Source: Entoloma clypeatum (Eukaryota; Basidiomycota; Agaricomycetes; Agaricales; Entolomataceae). From it: a stretch of 64,000 bases of DNA. The notes under the pieces were generated by a model. That model saw only the letters and a list, made by a program, of their open reading frames with translations. It had not been told where the DNA came from and made no database searches. Shown here piece by piece: positions 1-9,004 of the stretch (the stretch's first letter is position 1; each line of letters starts with the position of its first letter). The stretch covers positions 2,294,001 to 2,358,000 of the forward strand of contig OY751489.1 of NCBI GenBank assembly GCA_963565915.1, read 5' to 3'. The position numbers were made by a program, and so were the translations under genes.

Positions 1-370
1 GTGGGGGGGCGGTTGGGCGCATGTGGGGACCGTTGGGCATGAGAGGTGCCCGTTGGATGGCGAGAGACGGCTGTTGGGCGGTGGTGGGGGCGAGACATTA
101 CCGTTGAGAGCGGCAGATGGCCGTTGGGTGTTTTGGCAAGAACCAGCCTTGGGCACCAGGTGTGGGCATTGGCGAAGAGTCCCGAGGCAGTGCCACGTCA
201 GAGCGTGACATGTGACAGGTACTGCCAGGGGTCGTGGGTTGCGAAAACATGACCCATACCCAGACCCATTGATACCCCAACCCGTAACCCGGGGGGGTTA
301 CCCTGACCCGTGCCATTGCCTAGAAATGTGGGACTATGAGGCCCGCTGCTTGGAATTTTTGTGGGTGTGA
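1..370. repeat. GC-rich leading segment with degenerate short repeats
   Basis: No gene is supported here. Between about 10 and 130 a G-rich word close to CCGTTGGGC recurs six times with roughly 20-30 bp spacing (gcggttgggc, accgttgggc, cccgttggat, gctgttgggc, accgttgaga, gccgttgggt), so this looks like a decayed minisatellite. From about 248 to 315 there is a second low-complexity stretch rich in ACCC words ending in a run of G. The short open frames over it have repetitive, low-complexity translations and are not credible proteins. It could be the edge of a larger element lying left of the window. Confidence 0.4.
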
Positions 371-1494
371 TGGTATGAGGTTGTTGATGCGGGGTCTTCA
401 GCATGGAATAATTCCACATTGGACTCAGTCCGCTTCCCTCCTATGCATGAGGATGATTCCTTTGGCTTTCTGGATCCGCACGATGTACTGCGGGGGTGTC
501 ATATTCTCCCTAGTGTTTGAAAGTCCAGTCCAGTCCGGTTTTTTGCCCAAAAAATTGAGAACCTAGAACCAAGACTGGTTGAGTGGTTTCTCCAAAAAAC
601 TGAAACCAGGACTGGACTGGTCAAAGACTGGTGAACCAGTCTTTCCTTTCTCAAAAAGGTAAACCAGGACTGGTTTGAACTGGTTTAAACTGATTATTTC
701 CAATTTATTAAAACTGTTTCAAAATATCATTTATAACACATTTCAAAACATTTTATAGAAGCTTTGATGAACAAAATCTATATGAACCTATATGAACCTG
801 TGTGAACCTATGACCAGTTTACATTTTTTGAGTCTCAAATCAAGACTGGTGTTGAACCGGTCTTCTTTTTTTTCCAAAATTTGAAGAACCTGAGACTGAT
901 CAATCCTCAAAAATCTGAAACTTGAGACTGCAGTCCAGTCTCTCACCAGTCTTTACCAGTCTGGTTCTGGTTCAGTTCTAGGTCTTTGAGACTGGACTTC
1001 AAAACACTAATCCTCCCTGCCTTTGCAAAGGGCAAACAAAAAGAAAACAAGATTGATGTATCACGTTGTGCCAAAGATAGCGGAGACTACAAGCTGTATT
1101 ATGTTGGCTGGTATGTTCAGCAGTGCACTATGAGTTTGACACTGATCCGAATTGAATTGGCAGGTGTTCTGACCAGGATTTGCTCATGTGCTATCATTGC
1201 GGCCTGGGTGTCGGCCATCTTCATGCACACTGTTCTAGCTGTATTCCTGACACCTCAAGAAATCTCAATGCTTCAGATGATCTATTTGCAGATCCCGAAC
1301 CACCGCCAGGCAACGTGGATACACATGTTACAGATATGGGTAGCAACGTGTATCACGAATCACATAACACAGAAATGGTCATGGAAGATCATGACTTGGA
1401 GGGTTGGGAGGATGTGGAGAGCAATACTTCAGGAGATGATAACCACAAAAGTGACTATGATTCGGAAGACGATTACCAAGGGATATATGAATAA
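371..1494 (+). pseudogene. Spliced Agaricomycete hypothetical gene fragment split by a MITE
   Basis: A reading frame open from 371 encodes a protein with motifs VRFPPMHEDDSFGFLDP and DVLRGCHILP up to 510. It resumes directly after the inserted element at 1010 with ILPAFAKGK and DVSRCAKDSGDYKLYYVGW. A 53-bp GT-AG intron at 1111-1163 then joins it to DQDLLMCYHCGLGVGHLHAH and an acidic C-terminus ending at 1494. From memory this resembles hypothetical proteins often found beside DNA transposons in Agaricomycetes; its function is unknown. The 5' end is not visible (an in-frame stop lies at 368-370, probably upstream of a splice acceptor). Apart from the insertion the frame is undamaged, so inactivation by the MITE looks like the main lesion. 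Confidence 0.55.
511..1009. mobile_element. hAT-type MITE, 499 bp, with TIRs and 8-bp TSD
   Basis: The element starts TAGTGTTTGAAAGTCCAGTC at 511, and the reverse complement of its end (990-1009) matches at 18 of 20 positions. Flanking 8-mers ATTCTCCC (503-510) and ATCCTCCC (1010-1017) differ at one base. An 8-bp duplication with TIRs opening TAGTG is the signature of the hAT superfamily. It has no coding capacity. The interior is packed with ACTGGT/ACCAGT words in both orientations, so the transcript could fold extensively. It lies in the coding exon described for 371-1494 and duplicates the codons for Ile-Leu-Pro. Confidence 0.82.
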
Positions 1495-2938
1495 TATTCC
1501 GATTTGATACACCAACCTTGGGAGGCTTAACGTCATTTTTCAAAATGGAGAATGGGACAGGGTTTAAGGGCGTGGAACACTGAAGCTCTGATCGCTGTCC
1601 TCTGTGACACTTCAACACACTCTCAGGCGGAATCCACCTATAGTAACTTCAATTCAAATGGAGGGGGGACCATGAGCCCTTTCACTTCAAGTTCACGAAC
1701 ACCCAATGCTTTCAACTCCTTGTGTCACCGTCAGCTATGGCTTGAGTTATTTTGGACCGCTTGCTTTTTCATTTCAACTACTAGTATCCGGGACAGCGTT
1801 ACCTTGAGCGCTTTTGCTCCTCAGCTGGTCCTTCACGAATCTGGTTGACACATGCCGGTACACGATGACGACCTACTATAGCGCAAACCGCAAACGACAC
1901 CTGAATCACAGTTGAGCGTTCTCGCTCCTCATAACACTTAGACTTGTGCCATCCTCTTAACGCCAAGGCTGAGTTGAAGTGCTCTTGCTCTGCATTTCAA
2001 CAAACACAGGTGGACTGTTGCCCGTATTTTACACTTCTTATATCCGCCACGACTTCCCTGCACCTGATCTCTTTTATACCTTGGGCTTTGGACTCCAACC
2101 ATTCATGATGTGGCCTTGAGTGCCTTCGCTCCTGGTCCTCCACAGATACCTCAATCATAATTATCATGCTTAATCTCTTCTGTATCCTTTCCTTTGTTGT
2201 TTCAGCCACTAGTATAGGGGGCTCCTTGAGCGCTTTCGCTCCTGGTCTTTCGCAAATCCCAGATGGTGGACTATATTTTCAAACTCTCGTGTCAGCTACA
2301 CCTTTTCTGCCCTTAATGATCTCTTCTGGATCTTCAGCCTTTCATTTCGACTGTGGGAGATGTAACCTTGAGCGCCTTCGCACCTGGTTTTTCATGAATA
2401 TGCCCTTTCGTTGTGTAAGCCCATACAAGTTTGACAACACCCCTAGGACAGGCCTTGTTTCATTACCGTTGCGGACATTTTGGACGTTGCCTATTTTTTC
2501 TTGGACCTTTCGTATGAGCCCTTGCACCACCTCCATGATCCACTATGATCCTGTTCCCTGATTGCTGGGGCATCAGTTATTGACTCACTGCATCATCACC
2601 CCTTTTGAGGTACTTCGCACCTCTTTCAACAGGACGCTCCTTCACTGCACAATGAGTGGGCCCACACTTCATCCATTCTTCTTTAGGTGCCACTCCAAGC
2701 AATGGACGTGCCACCAGCTTGGTCTCAAGCTTGCATCTGTGGATGGACATTCTCAGTACCACAGGCAAACACATACCACACGAGCAGTTGCCTCCCAAGC
2801 TGCCAAATGTATGGTATATCTCTTGTTCTAATTTTGCTTGATTCTTTCTCACATACACACAGAGGGAAAATTGGTTTATTATTGGCCACAATCAGATGAA
2901 GAGTTCAGGTATGTACAGTCTATGTTCAGCGTTGGTTC
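1495..2938. repeat. Non-genic stretch with a recurring small hairpin motif
   Basis: No convincing gene. A motif close to CTTGAGCGCTTTCGCTCC recurs at about 1804, 1912, 1973, 2114, 2224, 2366 and (diverged) 2604. The core GAGCG-NNNN-CGCTC is a perfect 5-bp stem in the copies at 1914 and 2228. The copy at 2606 reads GAGGT...ACCTC, which keeps pairing with different bases. Several copies are followed by CTGGTC. Spacing is irregular (about 63-236 bp). The local open frames have no recognisable domain. It could be a decayed non-coding element or the remains of a repeat-containing gene. Confidence 0.4.
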
Positions 2939-3328
2939 TTACTCCTCACAGTCGGTTAGTTCCAAACCATCCTTGCCTACTGGCCTCAGACTGCAATAAT
3001 GGTAGTGGAACACCTTGCAGGCCGCAACAAGCCCGCATACCTCACACTTCATGAAGAGACTGAAGAACTCCTTCTCGCTTAACCCAGGTCACTCTAAACG
3101 GTCGAGTCTAATGATCTTTCTCCAATCCGTTTCATGATGCCAATCTACTGCTGTGATGCCCAGAGGTGGCAGATCATTGAGATCTGTTACATTAGGTGAA
3201 TCAGAGCCATTTGCATCTTGGCAGCTGTGACATACCAGCTTGCGTGTACGTCCTTTTCAATGCTAAGGTTTCAGTGTTGTCAGAGACTGCGAGGCCATCA
3301 GCCGCCCAGTCTTTGTTGATGGAGTACC
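2939..3328 (-). pseudogene. C-terminal fragment with Cys/His cluster, unknown family
   Basis: On the minus strand one frame encodes DLPPLGITAVDWHHETDW, then IIRLDRLE, an in-frame TGA, then GLSEKEFFSLFMKCEVCG and a Cys/His cluster (CxxC, then C, HxH, C within about 15 residues). It ends at a TAA at 2939-2941. The Cys/His spacing suggests zinc binding, but I do not recognise the family. The intact gypsy element at 3329 interrupts whatever joined this fragment to the copia sequence resuming at 9449. The TGA sits where the flanking frame is otherwise open, which suggests a nonsense mutation. The part nearest 3328 may belong to the copia element instead. Confidence 0.35.
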
Positions 3329-3772
3329 TGTAAGGGCAACCACTTTGCACTTTCCCTTTCCGTTCATTTCCACCATCTCCGACGCTCTCCGACGCCCTCC
3401 GACGCCCTCCGATCGTATCTGTTGCCTCTGATATCTTATTCACCTCTCTGCACCTCTCCACATCCGACGACTCCGCGCCCCTCCGCTCCTCCGCACGTCG
3501 GATCGCAGGTACTATCATTCATCTCGTTTCCATTCATCCCCCATCCCTACTCCCGACCATTACTCATCATTCCTATGTCTCGTTTTATCTTTTATTTCAT
3601 ATCTCATTTTACTATTTATCTCGCTAGCTTGCAGGGGAATCCTTAGAACTTTCTCTTCGGATCTCCCTTGCAAGGTGTGTGTTGTATTACTTATCAGACT
3701 GCTCAATCTAATCTTCGGATCTCCCTTGCAAGTATCTGAGTTTGAGTCTTGGATCGTAAGGTCGCCCTTACA
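3329..3772 (+). repeat. 5' LTR of gypsy-1
   Basis: 444 bp, matching 9005-9448. It contains a 10-bp tandem repeat of the form YCTCCGACGC at 3376-3412 (three copies plus a partial fourth), and a TCCG-rich block running to about 3510. TCTTCGGATCTCCCTTGCAA occurs twice (3654 and 3712, 58 bp apart), each time followed by G. The ends form a short inverted repeat TGTAAGGGC/GCCCTTACA. Confidence 0.95.
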
Positions 3773-3933
3773 GTAGAAAGTTCTCATCTAATTGGACCGG
3801 GTCCGATTGCATCGTTGTCACGATTCCGCGCTTCGGAGTAGCTTCGTCCGCATCCGACTCCGATACATCTCACACCCCTTCCAGTTCTTCTAATTACCTC
3901 TCCGTAACCGGTGATTCTGCTCCGCGCATAGTA

Positions 3934-5088
3934 ATGGACGACCCCAATCGCCTTGAACAGCTCGAGCACGAGTTCCAGGAACAACGTCAAACTCTCGCTG
4001 ATATCTCTACTCAACTTGACCAACTCCTCCTCGCCTTCAACGCAATTCCTGCCCCAGCTCCGCCACCTATCCCACCTGCTCCCGCACCCGCACCTCCACC
4101 TGCTCCGCTCGCTCCGGCCAATCCGGGCGTGCGTCGAGCAAAACCCGCCAATCCGTCAGACTTCGACGGATCGCGCGCAAATGGCTGGACCTTTCTAAAC
4201 TCCTGTGAATTGTTTATGGGGCTGGCTCCGGAACAGTTCGCAGACGACCACGCTAAAATTTATTGGGCCTTATCTTTCATGAAGAGTGGACGCGCAGCAC
4301 GCTTTGCGGATCGCATTATCCGACAAGAGCGGAGGACCGGTGCTCCGCCTTATCGGACTTGGGTGGACTTCCGCGCCGTCTTTACAACGGAGTTCACTCC
4401 GAAGAATGAGGAACAGGACGCGAGACTGATCCTCGAAGGAGAATCCTATTATCAAGGTCAACGGGATGTCGAGACCTATATTGACGAGTTCAAAGACTAC
4501 ATTGACAAAGCAGGCTATCAGGAGGATACCAATATAGTACTCAAATTCCGCCATGGTCTCCGTTCCGACATTCAGAACGAGATCGCCACCCTGACCCACG
4601 GACGGCCTGCGGACGACAACCCCGATGAGTGGTACTCTGCAGCACGAGTCAACGATGACAATAGAATTGCCAACAAAGCCTTCAAAGCCACTGCTCCGAC
4701 CCGCACATCCGCCTTCTGCAATGTTGTCGGACCAAGAGTACCTGGCACCTCAGTATTCCCTCGCCCCTACATTCCATTCACTCCGCATCCAGCTCCGCTC
4801 GCATCCGCAACCGCTCCGCCGACAAGGGACCCTAATGCAATGGACATTGATACTTCACGCGTCAAAGGCAAGAATGCCAATGCATGCTTCAGATGTAACA
4901 AAACGGGTCACTTCAGTCGTGAATGCCCCCTTCGCTTCGACGTCCGATTCATGACGATGGAGGAACAAGACGAGTTTATCATGGAACAACTCGTGGTCAA
5001 GGACGCGGCGGAAGGCAACTCCGTTCCGCCCACGGAGTCTGCGGAGTCGGAGGGAGGACAGGAGGATTTTCCTCCTCACAACGAGTGA
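3934..5088 (+). CDS. gag: Gag polyprotein of gypsy-1
   Basis: A 384-residue structural protein that packages the element's RNA into cytoplasmic particles. The N-terminus (about residues 5-30) is helical and coiled-coil-like, followed by a Pro/Ala-rich linker (about 38-65). A retrotransposon gag domain spans roughly 75-250, including FLNSCELFMGLAPEQF and the YYQGQRDVETYIDEF region. A CCHC zinc knuckle, CFRCNKTGHFSRECP, lies near residues 314-330 and would bind nucleic acid. The ATG at 3934 follows the LTR by 161 bp. The last 166 nt overlap the pol frame, which lies in the -1 register; the frameshift signal sits just before the stop. The gene is undamaged. Confidence 0.92.
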   Translation: MDDPNRLEQLEHEFQEQRQTLADISTQLDQLLLAFNAIPAPAPPPIPPAPAPAPPPAPLAPANPGVRRAKPANPSDFDGSRANGWTFLNSCELFMGLAPEQFADDHAKIYWALSFMKSGRAARFADRIIRQERRTGAPPYRTWVDFRAVFTTEFTPKNEEQDARLILEGESYYQGQRDVETYIDEFKDYIDKAGYQEDTNIVLKFRHGLRSDIQNEIATLTHGRPADDNPDEWYSAARVNDDNRIANKAFKATAPTRTSAFCNVVGPRVPGTSVFPRPYIPFTPHPAPLASATAPPTRDPNAMDIDTSRVKGKNANACFRCNKTGHFSRECPLRFDVRFMTMEEQDEFIMEQLVVKDAAEGNSVPPTESAESEGGQEDFPPHNE

Positions 5089-5106
5089 ACAGTGCGCCCT
5101 CGTTGT
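5064..5106 (+). promoter_or_regulatory. -1 programmed ribosomal frameshift signal between gag and pol
   Basis: In the gag frame the sequence G-GAT-TTT (5064-5070) forms a slippery heptamer. The same heptamer, GGAUUUU, is a known -1 shift site in dianthoviruses. After a 7-nt spacer (5071-5077), ACAACGAG (5078-5085) pairs perfectly with CTCGTTGT (5099-5106) around a 13-nt loop that contains the gag stop codon (5086-5088). Slipping back one base at 5070 enters exactly the pol register, which stays open to 8993. Heptamer, spacer length and stem all match the standard architecture of -1 frameshifting; activity itself is inferred. Confidence 0.8.
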
Positions 5107-8100
5107 CTACTAAAAATCGTTATGCTGCCTTATTTATGGAACAATATGATCCTATACCCTCCATCTCTAAGCCTGCAAACGATCCTATAGTCGCACCCAA
5201 CTCCGCAAATCCTATCCGCATCCGCTTCTCTAAGTGGGAGCGGCGGCTTCCAAAACAATATGTTCTCGCCGCAGCCGCTCGCTCCGACAATTCCCTCGAA
5301 CTAGACATAGTTCTGGAAACTACCGACACTAAAGACATACTATCACAAAAGGCCTTACTCGACAGTGGGGCAACAGGATCGTTTATTGAACGTACTCTGG
5401 TCGAGAAACACCGACTCTCTACTCGAAAACTACAACGCGCAATTCCGGTATACAACATCGACGGAACTCCGAATGAGGCCGGAGCAATAACGGAGGTGTT
5501 GGACGTAGTGCTCCGCTATCGGGATCACTCGGAACGGACCCAGCTTGCAGTCACAAGTTTGGGAAAACAAGAAATCGTGTTAGGCTTCACTTGGCTCAAA
5601 GAACACAACCCCGAGGTAGATTGGACTTCAGGGGAAGTGAAGATGAGCCGGTGTCCTGCACGATGTCGGACATGCCAACAGGAGGCAGCCCAAGAGCGGA
5701 AGGAGCGGAAGTTCGAACAAGTCCGCATCCGAGCCTGTCGGATGGGTTCCACTCCGACGTCCGGTCTAGAGGAGGAGGCTCCACGCGGCCCATGGGTGGA
5801 GGATGTCACAGAAGGAGAAGAAACGGAGGAGTTAGCGGAAGACGATGAGGAAGAGGATGAGTTTGAGGAGGGAGACCGCCTTTTTGTCGGAACAGTACCT
5901 GCGGAGGCGGAGTTCATCCGCGCTTCATCCAATATCTCGCAACGTCTATCGGAGGCCTTCCTCAGTAACCAGAAACCCAAATCTTTCCGCGATTCCGTAC
6001 CAGACCACTTGTTTGATTTCGAAGACGTATTCTCAAAGACCTCTTTCGACACCTTACCGGAAGAGCGGACGTGGGACCACGCCATTGAACTTGTTCCGGA
6101 CGCCTCTCCGGCGGGGTGTAAGGTATATCCGCTTGCTCCGAACGAACGGAAGGAACTCGACGCGTTTTTGGAGGAAAACCTTGCAACTGGTCGGATCCGC
6201 CCTTCCAAGTCTCCGATGGCATCTCCGGTGTTCTATATCAAGAAAAAGGATGGCTCCCTTCGTCTTGTACAAGACTACCGGTCACTCAATTCCAAAACTA
6301 TCAAAAACAAGTATCCGCTTCCGCTCATATCCGAACTGATCAATAAACTTCAACGCGCTCAATACTTCACCAAACTCGACATCCGCTGGGGTTACAACAA
6401 TGTACGGATAAAGCCCGGAGACGAGTGGAAGGCCGCTTTTCGGACCAATCGCGGACTCTATGAACCATTGGTGATGTTCTTCGGCCTCACTAATAGTCCA
6501 TCCACATTCCAGACTATGATGAACGAGATCTTTCAGGACCTTATCACTGAAGGTGTAGTTTGTGTTTACCTTGATGATATACTCATCTTCATGGAGACCC
6601 TTGCGGAACATCGGAGGGTCACACGGATTGTACTGGAACGACTTCGCGAACACAAACTCTATCTAAAACCAGAGAAATGCGAGTTTGAGCAAACGCGCAT
6701 TGAATACTTAGGCCTTATTATTGAACAAGGACGCGTAGAGATGGATCCGGTGAAAGTAGCGGGGGTCGCGGAGTGGCCTGCTCCGACAAACGTCCGAGAA
6801 GTACAGTCCTTTCTGGGGTTCACTAACTTCTATCGCCGTTTTATTGAAGGGTTTTCGGACATCGCGCGCCCTCTTTTCGAGCTCACGAAGAAGGGGCACC
6901 TCTGGTCTTGGAAGGAAGGAGAAGTGTCCGCATTTGCGGAGTTGAAGCGGAGGATTACATCCGCTCCGATCCTGGTCTTAGCTGATCATCGAAAGGAGTG
7001 GCGGGTAGAAGCGGATAGCTCGGACTTTGCAACCGGAGCAGTACTGTCCCAACCAACAGAGGACGGTAAGTGGCACCCTGTCGCATTCTATTCCAAAAGC
7101 CTCAGTCCGGTGGAACGCAACTACGAGATCTATGACAAGGAGATGTTGGCAGTGGTCCGCGCATTAGAGGAGTGGAGGCACTTCCTTGAAGGAGCGGAGA
7201 AGACAGTGGAGATTTGGACGGACCACAAAAATCTTGAGTATTTCATGACAGCTCAAAAACTAAATCGACGACAAGCTAGATGGTCCTTATACCTCGCTCG
7301 TTTCGATTTTAAAATGCACCATCGACCTGGAAAGTCAATGGGCAAGTCCGACGCTTTGTCCCGACGAGCGGACCACGGAGACGGATCGCGGGACAACGAA
7401 AACATCATCCTTCTTCGACCAGAATTGTTTGCAGTGCGAGCAATGCGTGGGGTAACTGTTCAAGGGGAAGAACGCGACGTCCTCTGCCAGGTCCGACAGG
7501 GAATCCGAGAGGGGCTACTGGAGGATAGTGTGGCGGAGGTTGTCAAATCCCTTCCAACCGTCGGAGCAGGGTCCATCTGTAGTGCGGAGTGGAGGCAAGC
7601 GGAAGGTTTGCTCTACTTCAGGGATCGTATCTATGTTCCTAACAATCCCCAACTGCGTCGTCGGATCCTCACACAACACCACGACACTCCGGTGGCCGGA
7701 CATCCGGGACGGTGGAAAACCTTGGAACTGGTGTCGCGCAATTACTGGTGGCCACACATGTCTCGTTTAATAGGTCAATATTGCAAGACATGCGACTCAT
7801 GCCTCCGCACCAAGGTCCGACGCACTCCGCCCTCCGGAGAGCTCAATCCACTACCGGTCCCCACGGAGCGGTGGCAAGTAACCAGTGTTGACTTCATTAC
7901 TGAACTACCAGAAGCCCACGGCTACGACGCTATCATGGTGGTAGTGGACTCAGTAGGGAAGCGGGGACACTTCATCCCGACGCACTCCGACATCTCCGCA
8001 CTCGGGACTGCACACTCCTATATTCAAAACGTCTGGAAACTCCACGGACTACCGGAGGCCATTGTCTCCGACCGCGGACCACAGTTTGTCGCCAAGTTCA

Positions 8101-8993
8101 CGCGCGAACTATATAGGCTACTTGGCATTAAGATTGCTGCCTCGACAGCCTACCATCCGCAGTCGGACGGACAGACGGAGCGGGTCAATCAAGGATTGGA
8201 ACAATATCTTCGCCTATTCGTCAATGAACGTCAAGACGATTGGGACGAATGGCTTCCGATGGCTGAATTTGCATACAACAACCATGTTCACGCATCGACA
8301 CGTCAAACTCCGTTCTACATTGACACCGGCCGCCATCCGCGCATGGGATTCGAACCTCGCGAGAAGCGGACGGAAATCGAGGCGGTAGCGGATTTCAGCG
8401 AGCGGATGAAGTCCGCTCTGGAAGAGGCTCGCGCAGCACTAACAAAGGCAAAAGACGACATGGCGCAATACTACAACCAGCATCGGAGCACCACTCCGAC
8501 ATTCTGCCCGGGGGACAAGGTCTTTTTAGACTCATCGGACCTCAAAACCACCCGACCCACAAAAAAACTTGCACATCGGTACGTAGGCCCTTTCCCAGTG
8601 GTCCGACCTGTCGGAACACATGCCTACGAACTTCGCCTTCCCCCTTCCATGTCCCGCATTCACCCAGTATTCCACGTCGTCAAACTTTCACTAGTTCCCG
8701 ACGACCCTTTCCGACGCCAAGTCCGCTCTCCTCCGCCTCCGACGGTAGTGGGAGAAGAATTGGAGTATGATGTTGAAAACCTCTTGGACAGCCGACTGCA
8801 TCGAGGCAAGCTTCAATTCTTGGTCAAATGGAAGGGATATGGCTACGAAGAGAATTCCTGGGAAGCAGAAGACAATGTCCACGCTCCGCGCCTAGTCCGC
8901 GACTTCTACCGACGTCATCCGGGAGCTCCGCGTCGGATCTCCGCTGCGATATTCGACTCGTTTTGCCTGACACGTCGAGACGCCGTGCCTTGA
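5070..8993 (+). CDS. pol: Pol polyprotein of gypsy-1 (PR-RT-RH-IN-chromodomain)
   Basis: This frame is open from at least 4923 and is probably expressed as a Gag-Pol fusion by -1 frameshift at 5064-5070. Residue numbers count from 4923. Aspartic protease: LLDSGATGSF with Asp at 147. Reverse transcriptase: [18 protein letters not shown], then the catalytic YLDD at about 549. RNase H: VEADSSDFATGAVLSQ, with later acidic residues. Integrase: HHCC zinc domain (HHDTPVAGHPG ... CKTCDSC) from about 918, then a DDE core with VDFITELP, IVSDRGPQF and the TAYHPQSDGQTERVN block. A chromodomain (about 1281-1335, with YDVENLLDSR and FLVKWKGYGYEENSWE) probably directs integration to modified chromatin. No internal stop or frameshift is present. 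Confidence 0.93.
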   Translation, partial: SSSQRVNSAPSLSTKNRYAALFMEQYDPIPSISKPANDPIVAPNSANPIRIRFSKWERRLPKQYVLAAAARSDNSLELDIVLETTDTKDILSQKALLDSGATGSFIERTLVEKHRLSTRKLQRAIPVYNIDGTPNEAGAITEVLDVVLRYRDHSERTQLAVTSLGKQEIVLGFTWLKEHNPEVDWTSGEVKMSRCPARCRTCQQEAAQERKERKFEQVRIRACRMGSTPTSGLEEEAPRGPWVEDVTEGEETEELAEDDEEEDEFEEGDRLFVGTVPAEAEFIRASSNISQRLSEAFLSNQKPKSFRDSVPDHLFDFEDVFSKTSFDTLPEERTWDHAIELVPDASPAGCKVYPLAPNERKELDAFLEENLATGRIRPSKSPMASPVFYIKKKDGSLRLVQDYRSLNSKTIKNKYPLPLISELINKLQRAQYFTKLDIRWGYNNVRIKPGDEWKAAFRTNRGLYEPLVMFFGLTNSPSTFQTMMNEIFQDLITEGVVCVYLDDILIFMETLAEHRRVTRIVLERLREHKLYLKPEKCEFEQTRIEYLGLIIEQGRVEMDPVKVAGVAEWPAPTNVREVQSFLGFTNFYRRFIEGFSDIARPLFELTKKGHLWSWKEGEVSAFAELKRRITSAPILVLADHRKEWRVEADSSDFATGAVLSQPTEDGKWHPVAFYSKSLSPVERNYEIYDKEMLAVVRALEEWRHFLEGAEKTVEIWTDHKNLEYFMTAQKLNRRQARWSLYLARFDFKMHHRPGKSMGKSDALSRRADHGDGSRDNENIILLRPELFAVRAMRGVTVQGEERDVLCQVRQGIREGLLEDSVAEVVKSLPTVGAGSICSAEWRQAEGLLYFRDRIYVPNNPQLRRRILTQHHDTPVAGHPGRWKTLELVSRNYWWPHMSRLIGQYCKTCDSCLRTKVRRTPPSGELNPLPVPTERWQVTSVDFITELPEAHGYDAIMVVVDSVGKRGHFIPTHSDISALGTAHSYIQNVWKLHGLPEAIVSDRGPQFVAKFTRELYRLLGIKIAASTAYHPQSDGQTERVNQGLEQYLRLFVNERQDDWDEWLPMAEFAYNNHVHASTRQTPFYIDTGRHPRMGFEPREKRTEIEAVADFSERMKSALEEARAALTKAKDDMAQYYNQHRSTTPTFCPGDKVFLDSSDLKTTRPTKKLAHRYVGPFPVVRPVGTHAYELRLPPSMSRIHPVFHVVKLSLVPDDPFRRQVRSPPPPTVVGEELEYDVENLLDSRLHRGKLQFLVKWKGYGYEENSWEAEDNVHAPRLVRDFYRRHPGAPRRISAAIFDSFCLTRRDAVP

Positions 8994-9004
8994 AGGGGGG
9001 GTGA
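8992..9004 (+). other. Polypurine tract of gypsy-1
   Basis: GAAGGGGGGGTGA lies immediately upstream of the 3' LTR, right where the plus-strand primer for reverse transcription is expected. The stretch is purine except for one T. It begins at the end of the pol stop codon. Confidence 0.85.

Noticed and set aside
1111..1170. Frameshift in the 371-1494 gene fragment
   Set aside because: The frame change is explained by a normal 53-bp GT-AG intron (1111-1163) that joins conserved motifs.
2905..2925. GTATGTACAG match to 13,338-13,347 as a possible copia-1 3' LTR end
   Set aside because: Only about ten bases match, and no LTR-length alignment or duplication could be found.
5525..6208. Long minus-strand open frame opposite gypsy-1 pol
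   Set aside because: Shadow of pol: Ser-rich low-complexity translation, and the plus strand has clear protease/RT coding.
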